From contig JAHHHB010000010.1 in assembly GCA_019359545.1 (NCBI GenBank), positions 1 through 64,000 on the forward strand: a DNA stretch of 64,000 nt, in the 5' to 3' direction. Below are positions 34,800 through 44,526 of the stretch, one piece after another (within the stretch, counting starts at the first letter, position 1; every line of letters begins with the position of its first letter). This DNA is from Desmonostoc geniculatum HA4340-LM1 (GTDB taxonomy: Bacteria > Cyanobacteriota > Cyanobacteriia > Cyanobacteriales > Nostocaceae). The notes beneath the pieces were generated by a model, which saw only the letters and a list, made by a program, of their open reading frames with translations, ran no database searches and was not told where the DNA came from. Both the position numbers and the translations under genes were made by a program.

Positions 34800-36263
34800 T
34801 TATGCAGAAATTGGCTGTCCAATGGAATGCACTTTGATTAAGCTGGTTGTTCCTGATTTACCAATTGGAACGCCAGAGGTAATCACTACCTGATCTCCCT
34901 TCTTGGCAAGACCTCTGTCTAGGACTCTGTTCACCACATTTGTAAACATTTCTTCAGCATTGTGGACTGGTGGAATCAGCAAAGGTTCGACTCCCCAGGA
35001 AAGTGCTAGCTGGCGGTAAGCGGTGGCATCGGAGGTTAAGGCAATAATCGGAGAAATTGGGCGATATTTTGACACCATTCTCGCCGTACTCCCTGAGGTT
35101 GTGTTACAGAGAATTGCCCGTGAGCCGGTTTCATAGGCGATGCGACACACCGCTTCTGCCACCGATTCGGTGACGCTGAGACTACCTGGTTCGTGACACC
35201 AAGAACGTCTGCTGCCCTCATCTAAAGCCTGTTCTGTTCGCACGGCAATGTTGTGCATCATCTGGACGGCGGCGATGGGATATTCTCCCACGGCGGTTTC
35301 ACCAGATAGCATTACCGCATCTGTACCATCCAAGATGGAGTTTGCAACATCTGTCGCCTCAGCGCGGGTGGGGTCGGGGGCGCTAATCATCGACTCTAGC
35401 ATTTGCGTGGCTGTAATCACGGGCTTGCCAGCATGATTGCAACGGCGAGTGATATCTTTTTGAATCAGAGGTACTTCATGAATCGGCACTTCCACACCCA
35501 AATCGCCACGGGCAATCATGATGCCGTCGGCAACTTTCAGGATGGAGTCAAATTGCTCTAGTGCCTCTGCTCTTTCGATTTTGGCAATTAAGCGGATTGA
35601 AGCGCCAGCAGCTTCAATCATCCTTTGGGCGGGTTCTAAATCTTGGGGCGATCGCACAAAAGACACTGCCACCCAGTCTACACCCAACTGAATGCCAAAA
35701 CGCAAATCCAGCAAGTCTTTTTCGGTGATCGAACTCACTGGTAAAGGAGTTTGTGGCAGGTTCACTCCTTTGTGGGTGGAAATTAACCCGCCAATTTTCA
35801 CCTCTGCCCGAATGCGATCGGCGTCACGATGGGTGACAATCAATTTGACACGACCATCATTAATTAAAATCGGTTCGCCTGGTCGCACCATTGCAAACAA
35901 AGTCGGCAATGGTAAAGGCAATTCGTCAATACTCTCACCCTTCTCTTGCAAAACAAAGGTAACTTCACTCCCAGCTTCCACATTTAACCCTTCTGGTGGT
36001 AAGATACCCAAGCGGATCTTTGGACCACACAGATCTTGCATAATGGCGATCGGCTTTTGCTGCTCAGCACTAATCTGTCTCAGGTATTGAGCCGTTTGGG
36101 CGTGGAATTCATAAGCCCCGTGGGAAAAATTCAAACGTGCCACATTCATTCCAGCTTCTACTAACGCTTGCAGCTTTTCAGGTGCAGATGTAGCAGGCCC
36201 AACAGTACAAATGATTTTGGTTCGACGCATAGGGATTAAGGGTTGAGGAATAACCTGCGACAT
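34800..36263 (-). CDS. pyk: pyruvate kinase
   Basis: About 487 residues; converts phosphoenolpyruvate and ADP to pyruvate and ATP. Motifs: RRTKIICTVGPAT at the N-terminus, RLNFSHG, the active-site signature LIAKIERAEALEQF with its lysine, GIMIARGDLGVE, PVITATQMLESM, DGTDAVMLSGETA, and a C-terminal regulatory domain. The open frame runs back to 36401, but those extra 46 codons translate the repeat at 36280-36375 (NYVSVAGRSPL twice). The ATG at 36263 is therefore preferred; an ATG at 36230 (MRRTK) is also possible. It has no C-terminal PEP-utiliser extension. Confidence 0.95.
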   Translation of the reverse strand: MSQVIPQPLIPMRRTKIICTVGPATSAPEKLQALVEAGMNVARLNFSHGAYEFHAQTAQYLRQISAEQQKPIAIMQDLCGPKIRLGILPPEGLNVEAGSEVTFVLQEKGESIDELPLPLPTLFAMVRPGEPILINDGRVKLIVTHRDADRIRAEVKIGGLISTHKGVNLPQTPLPVSSITEKDLLDLRFGIQLGVDWVAVSFVRSPQDLEPAQRMIEAAGASIRLIAKIERAEALEQFDSILKVADGIMIARGDLGVEVPIHEVPLIQKDITRRCNHAGKPVITATQMLESMISAPDPTRAEATDVANSILDGTDAVMLSGETAVGEYPIAAVQMMHNIAVRTEQALDEGSRRSWCHEPGSLSVTESVAEAVCRIAYETGSRAILCNTTSGSTARMVSKYRPISPIIALTSDATAYRQLALSWGVEPLLIPPVHNAEEMFTNVVNRVLDRGLAKKGDQVVITSGVPIGKSGTTSLIKVHSIGQPISA

Positions 36264-36279
36264 GGATGCCTGATACCAA

Positions 36280-36375
36280 TTTGTAATTTGTAATGGGCTG
36301 CGCCCCGCTACGCTAACGTAATTCGTAATTCGTAATGGGCTACGCCCCGCTACGCTAACGTAATTCGTAATTACA
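36280..36375. repeat. GTAATTCGTAAT / GGGCTACGCCCCGCTACGC repeat
   Basis: Two consecutive units of AATGGGCTACGCCCCGCTAC plus GCTAACGTAATTCGT, in the 5' region of pyk. GGGC/GCCC and GTAGCG-like parts can pair. In the pyk frame it has no stop codon, which creates a false N-terminal extension. Confidence 0.8.
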
Positions 36376-36585
36376 AACTTCAGATTTGATTCGCAAGACA
36401 TTGCATCAGGTATCCAAAATTACAGGTGCTTCATATCACTGGTTTGCTAAGTAAAGATACTAGATTGCGTTTTATTTTCAGGTATTTACCATTTGACCAA
36501 AATCCCAAAAGGCGAAAGGCAAAAGTCAAAAGTCAAGAGTCAAAAGCTAATGACCAATGACTAATGACTAATGACTAATGACGAA

Positions 36586-37671
<1,086 letters not shown>

Positions 37672-37769
37672 TTAAAAGTCAAAATAGATTGCCTTTTACT
37701 CTTTACTTTATGATCGTGACAGTTTGAGTCAGCGAAGGCATATTTACTTGGCATCTTTTAAGGTTTGGG

Positions 37770-37888
37770 GAGATGGGGAGTGGGGAGATGGGGAGATGGC
37801 GTGGACGCAAAGAAAAACAAATGACTAACGACTAATGACTAATGACTAATGACTAATGACTAATGACTAATGACTAATGACTAATGAC
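37770..37888. repeat. GGGGAGATGGGGAG and ATGACTA tandem repeats
   Basis: GGGGAGTGGGGAGATGGGG at about 37770-37800, then about nine ATGACTA heptamers (about 37820-37888) running up to the dprA stop. A short ATGACTA run also lies at about 36545-36582 before the gap stop. They are short tandem repeats of the heterocystous-cyanobacterium type. Confidence 0.85.
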
Positions 37889-37890
37889 TC

Positions 37891-39009
37891 TTAAATTTTT
37901 TGATACCGCATTCCTGGGAGTTGGGAGAGTAAACCCATAAGTTCCAACTGTAACAAAGCGCCGGAAACTGAGCCAGCAGCCATACCAGTTTGTTGGACTA
38001 TTAAATCGAAGGGGATAATTTCAAAAGCGATCGCATCCATTACTCGTTGCAATTCGGGTGATAAGGTTGGCAAACTTAGCTGTTGTACTGTTGACAATTG
38101 CTCAACTTCATCAATTTGTGGTATCGCTCCCAGCATTGTTAATAATTCGTCTAATTCTTTGAGAATCAAAGAAGCGCCTTGAGTTAGCAGCTTTAAACAA
38201 CCTTGGGATGGATAATCGTCTACTCTCCCTGGTAATGCATAGACATCTCTACCAAATTCATTGGCGTAGGTGGCTGTAATTAAAGCACCAGATTTTAATG
38301 GGGCTTCGATGACCAGGATAGCGCGGCTCATGCCTGCAATAATGCGGTTGCGGCGGGGAAAGTGAGTGCGATCGGGTGGGGTTTTTGTGGGGTACTCACT
38401 TACGACTAATCCAGCCGTCAAAATTTGCTTGTATAAATCCCGATTTTTCTGGGGATAAATAACATCTACACCAGTTCCTAAAACTGCGATCGTTCTTCCA
38501 CCAGCTTTGATGGTGGCAGCGTGGCTTTCGGTGTCAATTCCCTCCGCCATCCCAGAAACCACTGTAAAGCCATTTTTAGCCAAAGCTGTGCTAATTTGGC
38601 GAGTCCAACGAATCCCGTATTCTGAAGGGCGACGGGTTCCGACAATCCCAACTAGTGGTTTTTGTCCGAGATTTTCTTGGAGTTCAACTTCACCACGATA
38701 GTACAAAATCGCTGGTGGACTGGGAGTTTCCAGTAGTAAGCGGGGATAATCGGTATCTGCTGGAGTCCAGAAATGCGGGTTTTCCTGTTGGTGTTTGGTG
38801 AATAGCTGTTCTGGATGTAGACGCGATCGCTGTTGTACTATTTTTTCAAGTGTTTGAAAACCAAAACCCTCTAGTTCTCCTAACTCTACCTTAGTAGCGT
38901 TCCAAGCGGTTGCCAGGGTACCAAAATGCTGTTGCAGCCGTCGCAGTAATACCGGGCCAATCCCCGAAATTTGCGACCAAGCTACCCAATACGCACTTTC
39001 TTCTACCAC
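37891..39009 (-). CDS. dprA: DNA-processing protein DprA
   Basis: 372 residues. It binds incoming single-stranded DNA and loads RecA during natural transformation. An N-terminal SAM/HhH-like region (ISGIGPVLLRRLQQHFG) precedes the Rossmann-like DprA domain: VGIVGTRRPSEYG near 122-134, VVSGMAEGIDTESHAA near 150-165, GRTIAVLGTGVDVIYPQKN near 170-188, FPRRNRIIAGMS near 216-227 and SGALITATYANEFGRDVYALP near 240-260. A C-terminal winged-helix (DLIVQQTGMAAGSVSGALLQ) is present. The start is GTG at 39009. It marks the strain as potentially competent. Confidence 0.95.
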   Translation of the reverse strand: MVEESAYWVAWSQISGIGPVLLRRLQQHFGTLATAWNATKVELGELEGFGFQTLEKIVQQRSRLHPEQLFTKHQQENPHFWTPADTDYPRLLLETPSPPAILYYRGEVELQENLGQKPLVGIVGTRRPSEYGIRWTRQISTALAKNGFTVVSGMAEGIDTESHAATIKAGGRTIAVLGTGVDVIYPQKNRDLYKQILTAGLVVSEYPTKTPPDRTHFPRRNRIIAGMSRAILVIEAPLKSGALITATYANEFGRDVYALPGRVDDYPSQGCLKLLTQGASLILKELDELLTMLGAIPQIDEVEQLSTVQQLSLPTLSPELQRVMDAIAFEIIPFDLIVQQTGMAAGSVSGALLQLELMGLLSQLPGMRYQKI

Positions 39010-39130
39010 TTTTCTATCCTCACACCCACTGGTTTGAGTATTCCCAAAATCAAATAATAAATTCTTGACTCTTGACTCTTAACCATTGAATATTAACTAT
39101 TGACTATTAATTCTGTGAGTACCTTTTGTG

Positions 39131-40267
39131 ATGAAATCTTTTTATCGTCTTTTACTAAGCCTATCTGGCTACTCAATCTTTCCACTACTGCATAGTATTT
39201 TTGGTGCATTGCCTAGTTTGGCAGCTGAAAATGTTGTTGTTAGATATGGTTTATTTGAGCAAGCGATCCCTGTTGCAGATATACGCAACTATAGCGAGAC
39301 GCAAAAAGTTTCTGCGAATTTGCAAACTATCTTAGGTCGTCTTAGTCCTGAAGAGAAACAGAAGTTTCAAGATGCGCTGCAAGTAAAGATGTCTCTTGAT
39401 ATTGTGGCTTTAGACAAGCTGGTAAACACACAAACGGGCAAGCAAATTTTATATTTTGTTTCGCAAGCGATCGCCCGTCGCGATCAAGCCAGTATCCAAG
39501 CGCTACGATCTGGTATTATCCTGGGAGCAAAATCACCAGAAGGTTTAGGACTCCTCACGTTTCTAGAAGCCTATCCCAGTAATGAAATAGTGATTGATGT
39601 GTCAAAAATTTCCCGAATAGTTGGCATGGCAAATTCATCTTCTGGTTCTGCTGATGCACCGCCGAAGGATAATGTAACTACTTCACCTTTAGGGAAAATT
39701 GCACTGCAATATCAAACACTCGCCGCCCAAGATAAACAGTTTTCAGGTTGCTTATTTGGTGATTCTATTTCGGCTGGACTTGGCAATACTCTTGGCAGTG
39801 GTACCTTTAATTTTGGGTTAAATGGCTTGAGTACAATTTCATTATTAGAACAACTAAAAACTATAATTCCTACTAAAGTAAAATGCGAAAAAGCCATTAT
39901 TGCTATCGGTGGAAATGATGCTTGGTATGGAATTAGTGATGAGTTGTTTACCAAGAACCTCCAAGAGGCGATCGCACTTGTCCGCACAATGGGAAGTAAA
40001 GAGGTTTTTCTGGTTCCAGCTTTTTATTCAACAGCTGAGGCTAGCTCAGATCCAACCGTTGCAGCCCCCAATTCTAGAGTCGAACAAATTAATGCTCTGA
40101 TTAATCAAGTTGGGGAAACAGAAAAAGTACCAGTTGCCGCAGCAGCAGTCGCACCATTGTATGAAAATAACGTTTTGAAAAAGGATTTTACCAATGATGG
40201 CGACCATCTAAATGCAGAAGGACTAAAAATTTATCGACAAGCATTGTTACAAATTCTAGGAAAGTGA
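39131..40267 (+). CDS. exported DUF1400 domain fused to an SGNH/GDSL hydrolase
   Basis: About 378 residues. A signal peptide (about 1-31, ending LPSLAAE) is followed by a DUF1400-like domain (about 32-160, starting VVVRYGLFEQAIPVADIRNY), a cyanobacterial N-terminal domain usually joined to alpha/beta hydrolases. After a Ser-rich linker an SGNH esterase domain carries block I GDSISAG, block III GGNDAW and block V DGDHLNAEG with the catalytic Asp-His. The combination suggests a periplasmic esterase or lipase with the DUF1400 part as a lid or targeting module (inference). An in-frame GTG at 39128 precedes the ATG at 39131. Confidence 0.87.
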   Translation: MKSFYRLLLSLSGYSIFPLLHSIFGALPSLAAENVVVRYGLFEQAIPVADIRNYSETQKVSANLQTILGRLSPEEKQKFQDALQVKMSLDIVALDKLVNTQTGKQILYFVSQAIARRDQASIQALRSGIILGAKSPEGLGLLTFLEAYPSNEIVIDVSKISRIVGMANSSSGSADAPPKDNVTTSPLGKIALQYQTLAAQDKQFSGCLFGDSISAGLGNTLGSGTFNFGLNGLSTISLLEQLKTIIPTKVKCEKAIIAIGGNDAWYGISDELFTKNLQEAIALVRTMGSKEVFLVPAFYSTAEASSDPTVAAPNSRVEQINALINQVGETEKVPVAAAAVAPLYENNVLKKDFTNDGDHLNAEGLKIYRQALLQILGK

Positions 40268-40371
40268 TATTAAGAGCGATCGCTGTTTATTTTTTTCCAG
40301 AATACCAATAGCTGCGATCGCTTTTGCTCTTCTCTTGGTGTTAGTTCTAAAAAAATCAGTAAAATTATTTC

Positions 40372-41238
40372 ATGCGTCGAGACTCAATCTTTTACAAACT
40401 GTTTCAACAATCGCCGACATTACTATTTGAATTATTGACAGAACGCCCAATAAATGCAAACGGTTATCGATTTGATTCAGTCGCTGTCAAAGAACCAAAA
40501 TTTGAAATTGACGGGGTATTTTTACCACCAGAAAATGAAGGTGCTGGGGTTGTTTATTTCTGCGAAGTCCAGTTTCAAAAGGATGAACAGCTTTACGAAA
40601 GGGTATTTGCAGAATCATCGTTATATTTTTATCGCAACCGCGCCAGATTTAGTGATTGGCAAGCAGTAATTATTTATCCGTCACGCAATATCGAACAAAG
40701 CGAGATTCATCCTCATCGGGGATTACTTAACAGTAACCAAGTACATCGAGTGTATTTAGATGAATTGGGGGATATTCGCCAATTACCTTTATGGGTAGCA
40801 TTAATGGTGTTAACTACGGTGGAAGAAGAACTTGCACCACAAGCAGCAAAATATTTGCTTGAGCGTTCTTGTGTTGAACAACCCGAAACCGCAAATGACG
40901 CCATAATTGAGTTAGTGACAACGATAATGGTGTACAAATTTGAACAATTAAGCCGAAAGGAGGTTGAATCGATGCTAGGAATTACGCTCAAACAAACGCG
41001 AGTTTATAAGGAAATCAAGGAAGAGGGACGAGAAGAGGGACGAGAAGAGGGACGAGAAGCCGAAGCGCGATCGCTCATTCTTCGTCAACTAACTCGACGT
41101 GTAGGAGAATTACCTCAACAAGTACGCGAACATACTGAAACTCTGTGCTTAGAACAATTAGAAAATCTGGGCGAGGCACTACTTGATTTTACTAGTATGG
41201 CTGATTTACAGGCTTGGTTAGAAGCACTTGAGGGTTAA
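40372..41238 (+). CDS. Rpn/DUF2887 family putative transposase-nuclease, copy 1
   Basis: 288 residues. The N-terminal DUF2887 PD-(D/E)XK nuclease domain starts MRRDSIFYKLFQQSPTLLFE, with D in FEIDGVFLPP and E-x-Q in YFCEVQFQKD as the catalytic acids. A central helical part (QLSRKEVESMLGITLKQTRV) is followed by the charged repeat EEGREEGREEGRE and a C-terminal DUF4351 domain (LILRQLTRRVGELPQQV, LENLGEALLDFTSMADLQAW). This family, related to recombination-promoting nucleases, is numerous in cyanobacteria. It is tandemly duplicated with the next gene; the two differ by a few residues and one 12-bp unit in the GREE repeat. Confidence 0.92.
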   Translation: MRRDSIFYKLFQQSPTLLFELLTERPINANGYRFDSVAVKEPKFEIDGVFLPPENEGAGVVYFCEVQFQKDEQLYERVFAESSLYFYRNRARFSDWQAVIIYPSRNIEQSEIHPHRGLLNSNQVHRVYLDELGDIRQLPLWVALMVLTTVEEELAPQAAKYLLERSCVEQPETANDAIIELVTTIMVYKFEQLSRKEVESMLGITLKQTRVYKEIKEEGREEGREEGREAEARSLILRQLTRRVGELPQQVREHTETLCLEQLENLGEALLDFTSMADLQAWLEALEG

Positions 41239-41375
41239 GATGCTAGGAATGCGATCGCCTTAAATTGAATCAAATAACTACAAACTATCGCTTTTGTTTT
41301 TCCCTTTGCTTCTGTGCTAGCTGCGAAATTCATACTTTGATTCAACAATACCCAAAAAATCAGTAAAATTATTTC

Positions 41376-42230
41376 ATGCGTCGAGACTCAATCTTTTACA
41401 AACTGTTTCAACAATCGCCAACATTATTATTTGAATTATTGACAGAACGCCCAATAAATGCAGAGAGTTATCGATTTGATTCAGTCGCTGTCAAAGAACC
41501 AAAATTTGAAATTGACGGGGTATTTTTACCACCAGAAAATGAAGGTGCTGGGGTTGTTTATTTCTGCGAAGTCCAGTTTCAAAAGGATGAACAGCTTTAC
41601 GAAAGGGTATTTGCAGAATCATCGTTATATTTTTATCGCAACCGCGCCAGATTTAGTGATTGGCAAGCAGTAATTATTTATCCGTCACGCAATATCGAAC
41701 AAAGCGAGATTCATCCTCATCGGGGATTACTTAACAGTAACCAAGTACATCGAGTGTATTTAGATGAATTGGGGGATATTCGCCAATTACCTTTATGGGT
41801 AGCATTAATGGTGTTAACTACGGTGGAAGAAGAACTTGCACCACAAGCAGCAAAATATTTGCTTGAGCGTTCTTGTGTTGAACAGCCCGAAACCGCAAAT
41901 AGCGTCATAATTGAGTTAGTGACAACGATAATGGTGTACAAATTTGAACAATTAAGCCGAAAGGAGGTTGAACAAATGCTAGGAATTACACTTAAGGAAA
42001 CGCGAGTTTATAGGGAAATCAAAGAAGAGGGACGAGAAGAGGGACGAGAAGCCGAAGCGCGATCGCTCATTCTTCGTCAACTAACTCGACGTGTAGGAGA
42101 ATTACCTCAACAAGTACGTGAAAATATTGAAACTCTTTCTCTAGAACAATTAGAAAATCTGGGCGAGGCACTACTTGATTTTACTAGTATGGCTGATTTA
42201 CAGGCTTGGTTAGAAGCACTTGAGGGTTAA
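41376..42230 (+). CDS. Rpn/DUF2887 family putative transposase-nuclease, copy 2
   Basis: 284 residues, nearly identical to the preceding gene. Differences are NG to ES near residue 29, DA to SV near 178, a few changes near the VEQMLGITLKETRVYRE segment, HTETLC to NIETLS, and one fewer GREE unit. The 22-base sequence just before the ATG and the 20 bases after the stop are also shared, so the duplicated block is about 0.9 kb. Nuclease acids (FEIDG, CEVQF) are conserved. Either copy may be redundant. Confidence 0.92.
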   Translation: MRRDSIFYKLFQQSPTLLFELLTERPINAESYRFDSVAVKEPKFEIDGVFLPPENEGAGVVYFCEVQFQKDEQLYERVFAESSLYFYRNRARFSDWQAVIIYPSRNIEQSEIHPHRGLLNSNQVHRVYLDELGDIRQLPLWVALMVLTTVEEELAPQAAKYLLERSCVEQPETANSVIIELVTTIMVYKFEQLSRKEVEQMLGITLKETRVYREIKEEGREEGREAEARSLILRQLTRRVGELPQQVRENIETLSLEQLENLGEALLDFTSMADLQAWLEALEG

Positions 42231-42231
42231 G

Positions 42232-42288
42232 ATGCTAGGAATGCGATCGCCAAAGCAAGTTGAACAAATGCTACGAGGATTACTTTAA
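42232..42288 (+). pseudogene. 18-codon remnant of a third DUF2887 copy
   Basis: Directly after copy 2 the frame from ATG at 42232 reads MLGMRSPKQVEQMLRGLL then stop. KQVEQMLRGLL resembles RKEVEQMLGITLK of the neighbouring genes. It overlaps the 3' end of the convergent pentapeptide gene by nine bases. Probably a leftover of unequal recombination. Confidence 0.4.
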
Positions 42289-44517
42289 ATAAATTAGCAA
42301 ATTCAATCCGGGAATTGTGCGGGAAAGTGTCCACAAAACTATGATAATGTAAATTAAACCCAGACTCCATTGATACCAAGCAAGTGCAGAGATAATACCT
42401 GGTAAATGTTGGTCTCGCAGACGAATGTCATTAAATCCTAATTTCACTAGGTTATTGAGACTAAAATCATAATAATTGAGCCAATTCCAACGGCGATCGC
42501 ACAACAAAGGCATATATCTTTCACGAAATGTCTGATTTCTGGGAATCACTGGCAAACGTCCAATTAACAATCGTAATTGTCGAAATGTCCCGTCTTCTGT
42601 AAAGTAGGAAATGTCCATTAAATCATGATAACGTCCTTGTTGGTAAAGTCGAATTAATAAAGTCAGTGGAACGGGAACAATAATTATTAAAAGACACCCC
42701 AATGTCAACCAAGGTTGTTCTGCATTGCGAAAGATAGCTAATAAGCTCAAGAATTCTAAAATGCTAAAACTGATTAATATGGAAATGGTTTCACAGGACG
42801 TGGGAATAATTGGTATCGGACGGAGACGACGATAGCGATCCACTAGCCAAAATAGCAAACCGAAGTAAGCGATCGCTACTCCTCCTACACCAAATACTAA
42901 CCAAAAATTCGTACCATAACCACTCAACAACAACAGTACACTTAATGCTAACCAACTCGCAGCTTGGAGTAACCATATACCTATAGAAACTGGTTCGCCA
43001 ACAATCAAGCGATCGCTTAATTTGGTATATGTTTCTAAATTAATCTCTGCTAAAGTAATTAATTCAGTGGTATTGCGAAATAATTTTACTAAACGGCGCT
43101 GAACGATGGCTTCGGATTCAGTCGCAGAAAAACCCAACTTCATCAAACTTGGGATAGTTGCAGTATTAATATTTGTGGACGTCAACTTGCGGCTTAATTC
43201 TATTAATCGCAATCGTTGTTTTGTGTACTCCAAATCATTAGCGTCTGCAACTTGTTGTTGTTGACGAAAATTTTGCCCCAAATTCCGCAAGATGTTTTGA
43301 TTTCCTTGGAATGTAGGTACAGAAAACATTTTCCCAATTTCACCAGGATTACCTAAAATTTTTGCTTGGTTGGAATTAAAAGTTAGACCAGATACATTTA
43401 AAAAAGCTTCCTTGGCAAACCTAGCATCGCTAAAATCTGCTTGGTTGAGAATACTCGCACCTTGGAGATTTACTGATTGGTTAAACTCTACTTCTCGAAA
43501 TATTACAGCTTGCTCAAAAATCGTTTCTTGAAACAAAATTAATTGATTAAAATTACTTTTAGTGAACTGTGCTTGATTAGCGAAATGCACATGAGAAAAA
43601 TCAGCATTTTCTTGCCAATGTACACTATTAAATTTAGCCAACTGCTTAAAATTTGCTTGATTTAAGTTGGCAATTTTATCAAAAAAACTACCTTCAAAAT
43701 TAATAATTTCCTGAAATTGAGTTTGTTTAAAATTAGCTTTATCAAAAAAAATACTGCCATAAAAATTGCTCGGTTGTCGAAAGTTAGCACTGCTAAAATT
43801 AACGGGACGAGCAAATCTAGTTTCAATCCAGTTAGTAGCTTGGACAAAGGTAGTGTTTTGGGCATCCACAGACTGAAGAAAAAATGTGTTAGAAAACTTC
43901 ACTTCGCCATTGAAGCGAGTTTGCACCAGGGTTAAAGCACCACGAAAGACAGTAATTTCAGTTGATTGGGTTGACTCTGTTCCCAAAAGCGATCGACAAT
44001 CTTTAGAGTTGGGTAAAGCTATTGCTAGTGATTCCAAACAAACAAAGCGCAAACGTTCTAATTCTTCTTGTTCGCTAGCAGTAAAAATTGGAGCGATCGC
44101 TTGAGCATATAAAGGTGTTCTTAAACCCAAATCGCTGCCCACAAAATCCCCCAGAATCAAAGTATAACTGAGGTCTAAACCCAAAGATTTTGCACCCAAT
44201 TCTTTACGCAGCAATTGGTAAAAACTATCACGAAAAGTAGCATTTTCTGGGCGTAAATCAATCACCATTTTCTGCAAATCAACCGTCAAATTACCTTCGC
44301 GGAGTGTTGGTGTATGCAGTCGTTCTTGTAATAATTCCAGAGTTAAAGGTGTGCGTTCTGGTTGTTGTGCTGCCCAAGTGGGTAGGGGGAGGAAGAGAAG
44401 AATTGATAAAACGCAAAGGGACGCAAAGGAAAGCGCAGAGGTACGCAGAGAAAAAACTCTGCGTACCTTTGCGTTTAACCTCTGTGTGCCTCTGCGTTTA
44501 AAAAATAATTTATGCAA
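42280..44517 (-). CDS. pentapeptide-repeat membrane protein with repeat-derived N-terminus
   Basis: 745 residues. A putative signal peptide (about 20-49, LSFASLCVLSILLFLPLPTWA) is followed by a soluble region, then a pentapeptide-repeat right-handed helix (about 200-390; ANFKQTQF, ANLNQANF, ADFSHVHF units). Helical repeats follow (LMKLGFSATESEAIVQRRLV), then about five membrane segments from 515 to 745. The start is a TTG at 44517; no ATG or GTG lies between it and the signal peptide. The first about 35 codons are the palindromic repeat 44405-44515, so the N-terminus appears recruited from repeat DNA. Function unknown; exported pentapeptide domain with a membrane anchor is the inference. Confidence 0.85.
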   Translation of the reverse strand: MHKLFFKRRGTQRLNAKVRRVFSLRTSALSFASLCVLSILLFLPLPTWAAQQPERTPLTLELLQERLHTPTLREGNLTVDLQKMVIDLRPENATFRDSFYQLLRKELGAKSLGLDLSYTLILGDFVGSDLGLRTPLYAQAIAPIFTASEQEELERLRFVCLESLAIALPNSKDCRSLLGTESTQSTEITVFRGALTLVQTRFNGEVKFSNTFFLQSVDAQNTTFVQATNWIETRFARPVNFSSANFRQPSNFYGSIFFDKANFKQTQFQEIINFEGSFFDKIANLNQANFKQLAKFNSVHWQENADFSHVHFANQAQFTKSNFNQLILFQETIFEQAVIFREVEFNQSVNLQGASILNQADFSDARFAKEAFLNVSGLTFNSNQAKILGNPGEIGKMFSVPTFQGNQNILRNLGQNFRQQQQVADANDLEYTKQRLRLIELSRKLTSTNINTATIPSLMKLGFSATESEAIVQRRLVKLFRNTTELITLAEINLETYTKLSDRLIVGEPVSIGIWLLQAASWLALSVLLLLSGYGTNFWLVFGVGGVAIAYFGLLFWLVDRYRRLRPIPIIPTSCETISILISFSILEFLSLLAIFRNAEQPWLTLGCLLIIIVPVPLTLLIRLYQQGRYHDLMDISYFTEDGTFRQLRLLIGRLPVIPRNQTFRERYMPLLCDRRWNWLNYYDFSLNNLVKLGFNDIRLRDQHLPGIISALAWYQWSLGLIYIIIVLWTLSRTIPGLNLLIYLK
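44405..44515. repeat. AAACGCAAAGG / CCTTTGCGTTT palindromic repeat over a gene start
   Basis: About 110 bp with arms AAAACGCAAAGGGACGCAAA and CTTTGCGTTTAACC, plus an inner pair GTACGCAGAG/CTCTGCGTAC around AAAAAA. It is the CGCAGAGG-type dispersed repeat, related to the one in lnt. It contains the start codon and first part of the 42280-44517 gene. Confidence 0.8.
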
Positions 44518-44526
44518 ATTCCTCGA

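Noticed and set aside
36264-36401. 46-residue N-terminal extension of pyruvate kinase
   Set aside because: The extension is a translation of the GTAATTCGTAAT/GGGCTACGCCCC repeat (NYVSVAGRSPL twice). The ATG at 36263 gives the normal protein.
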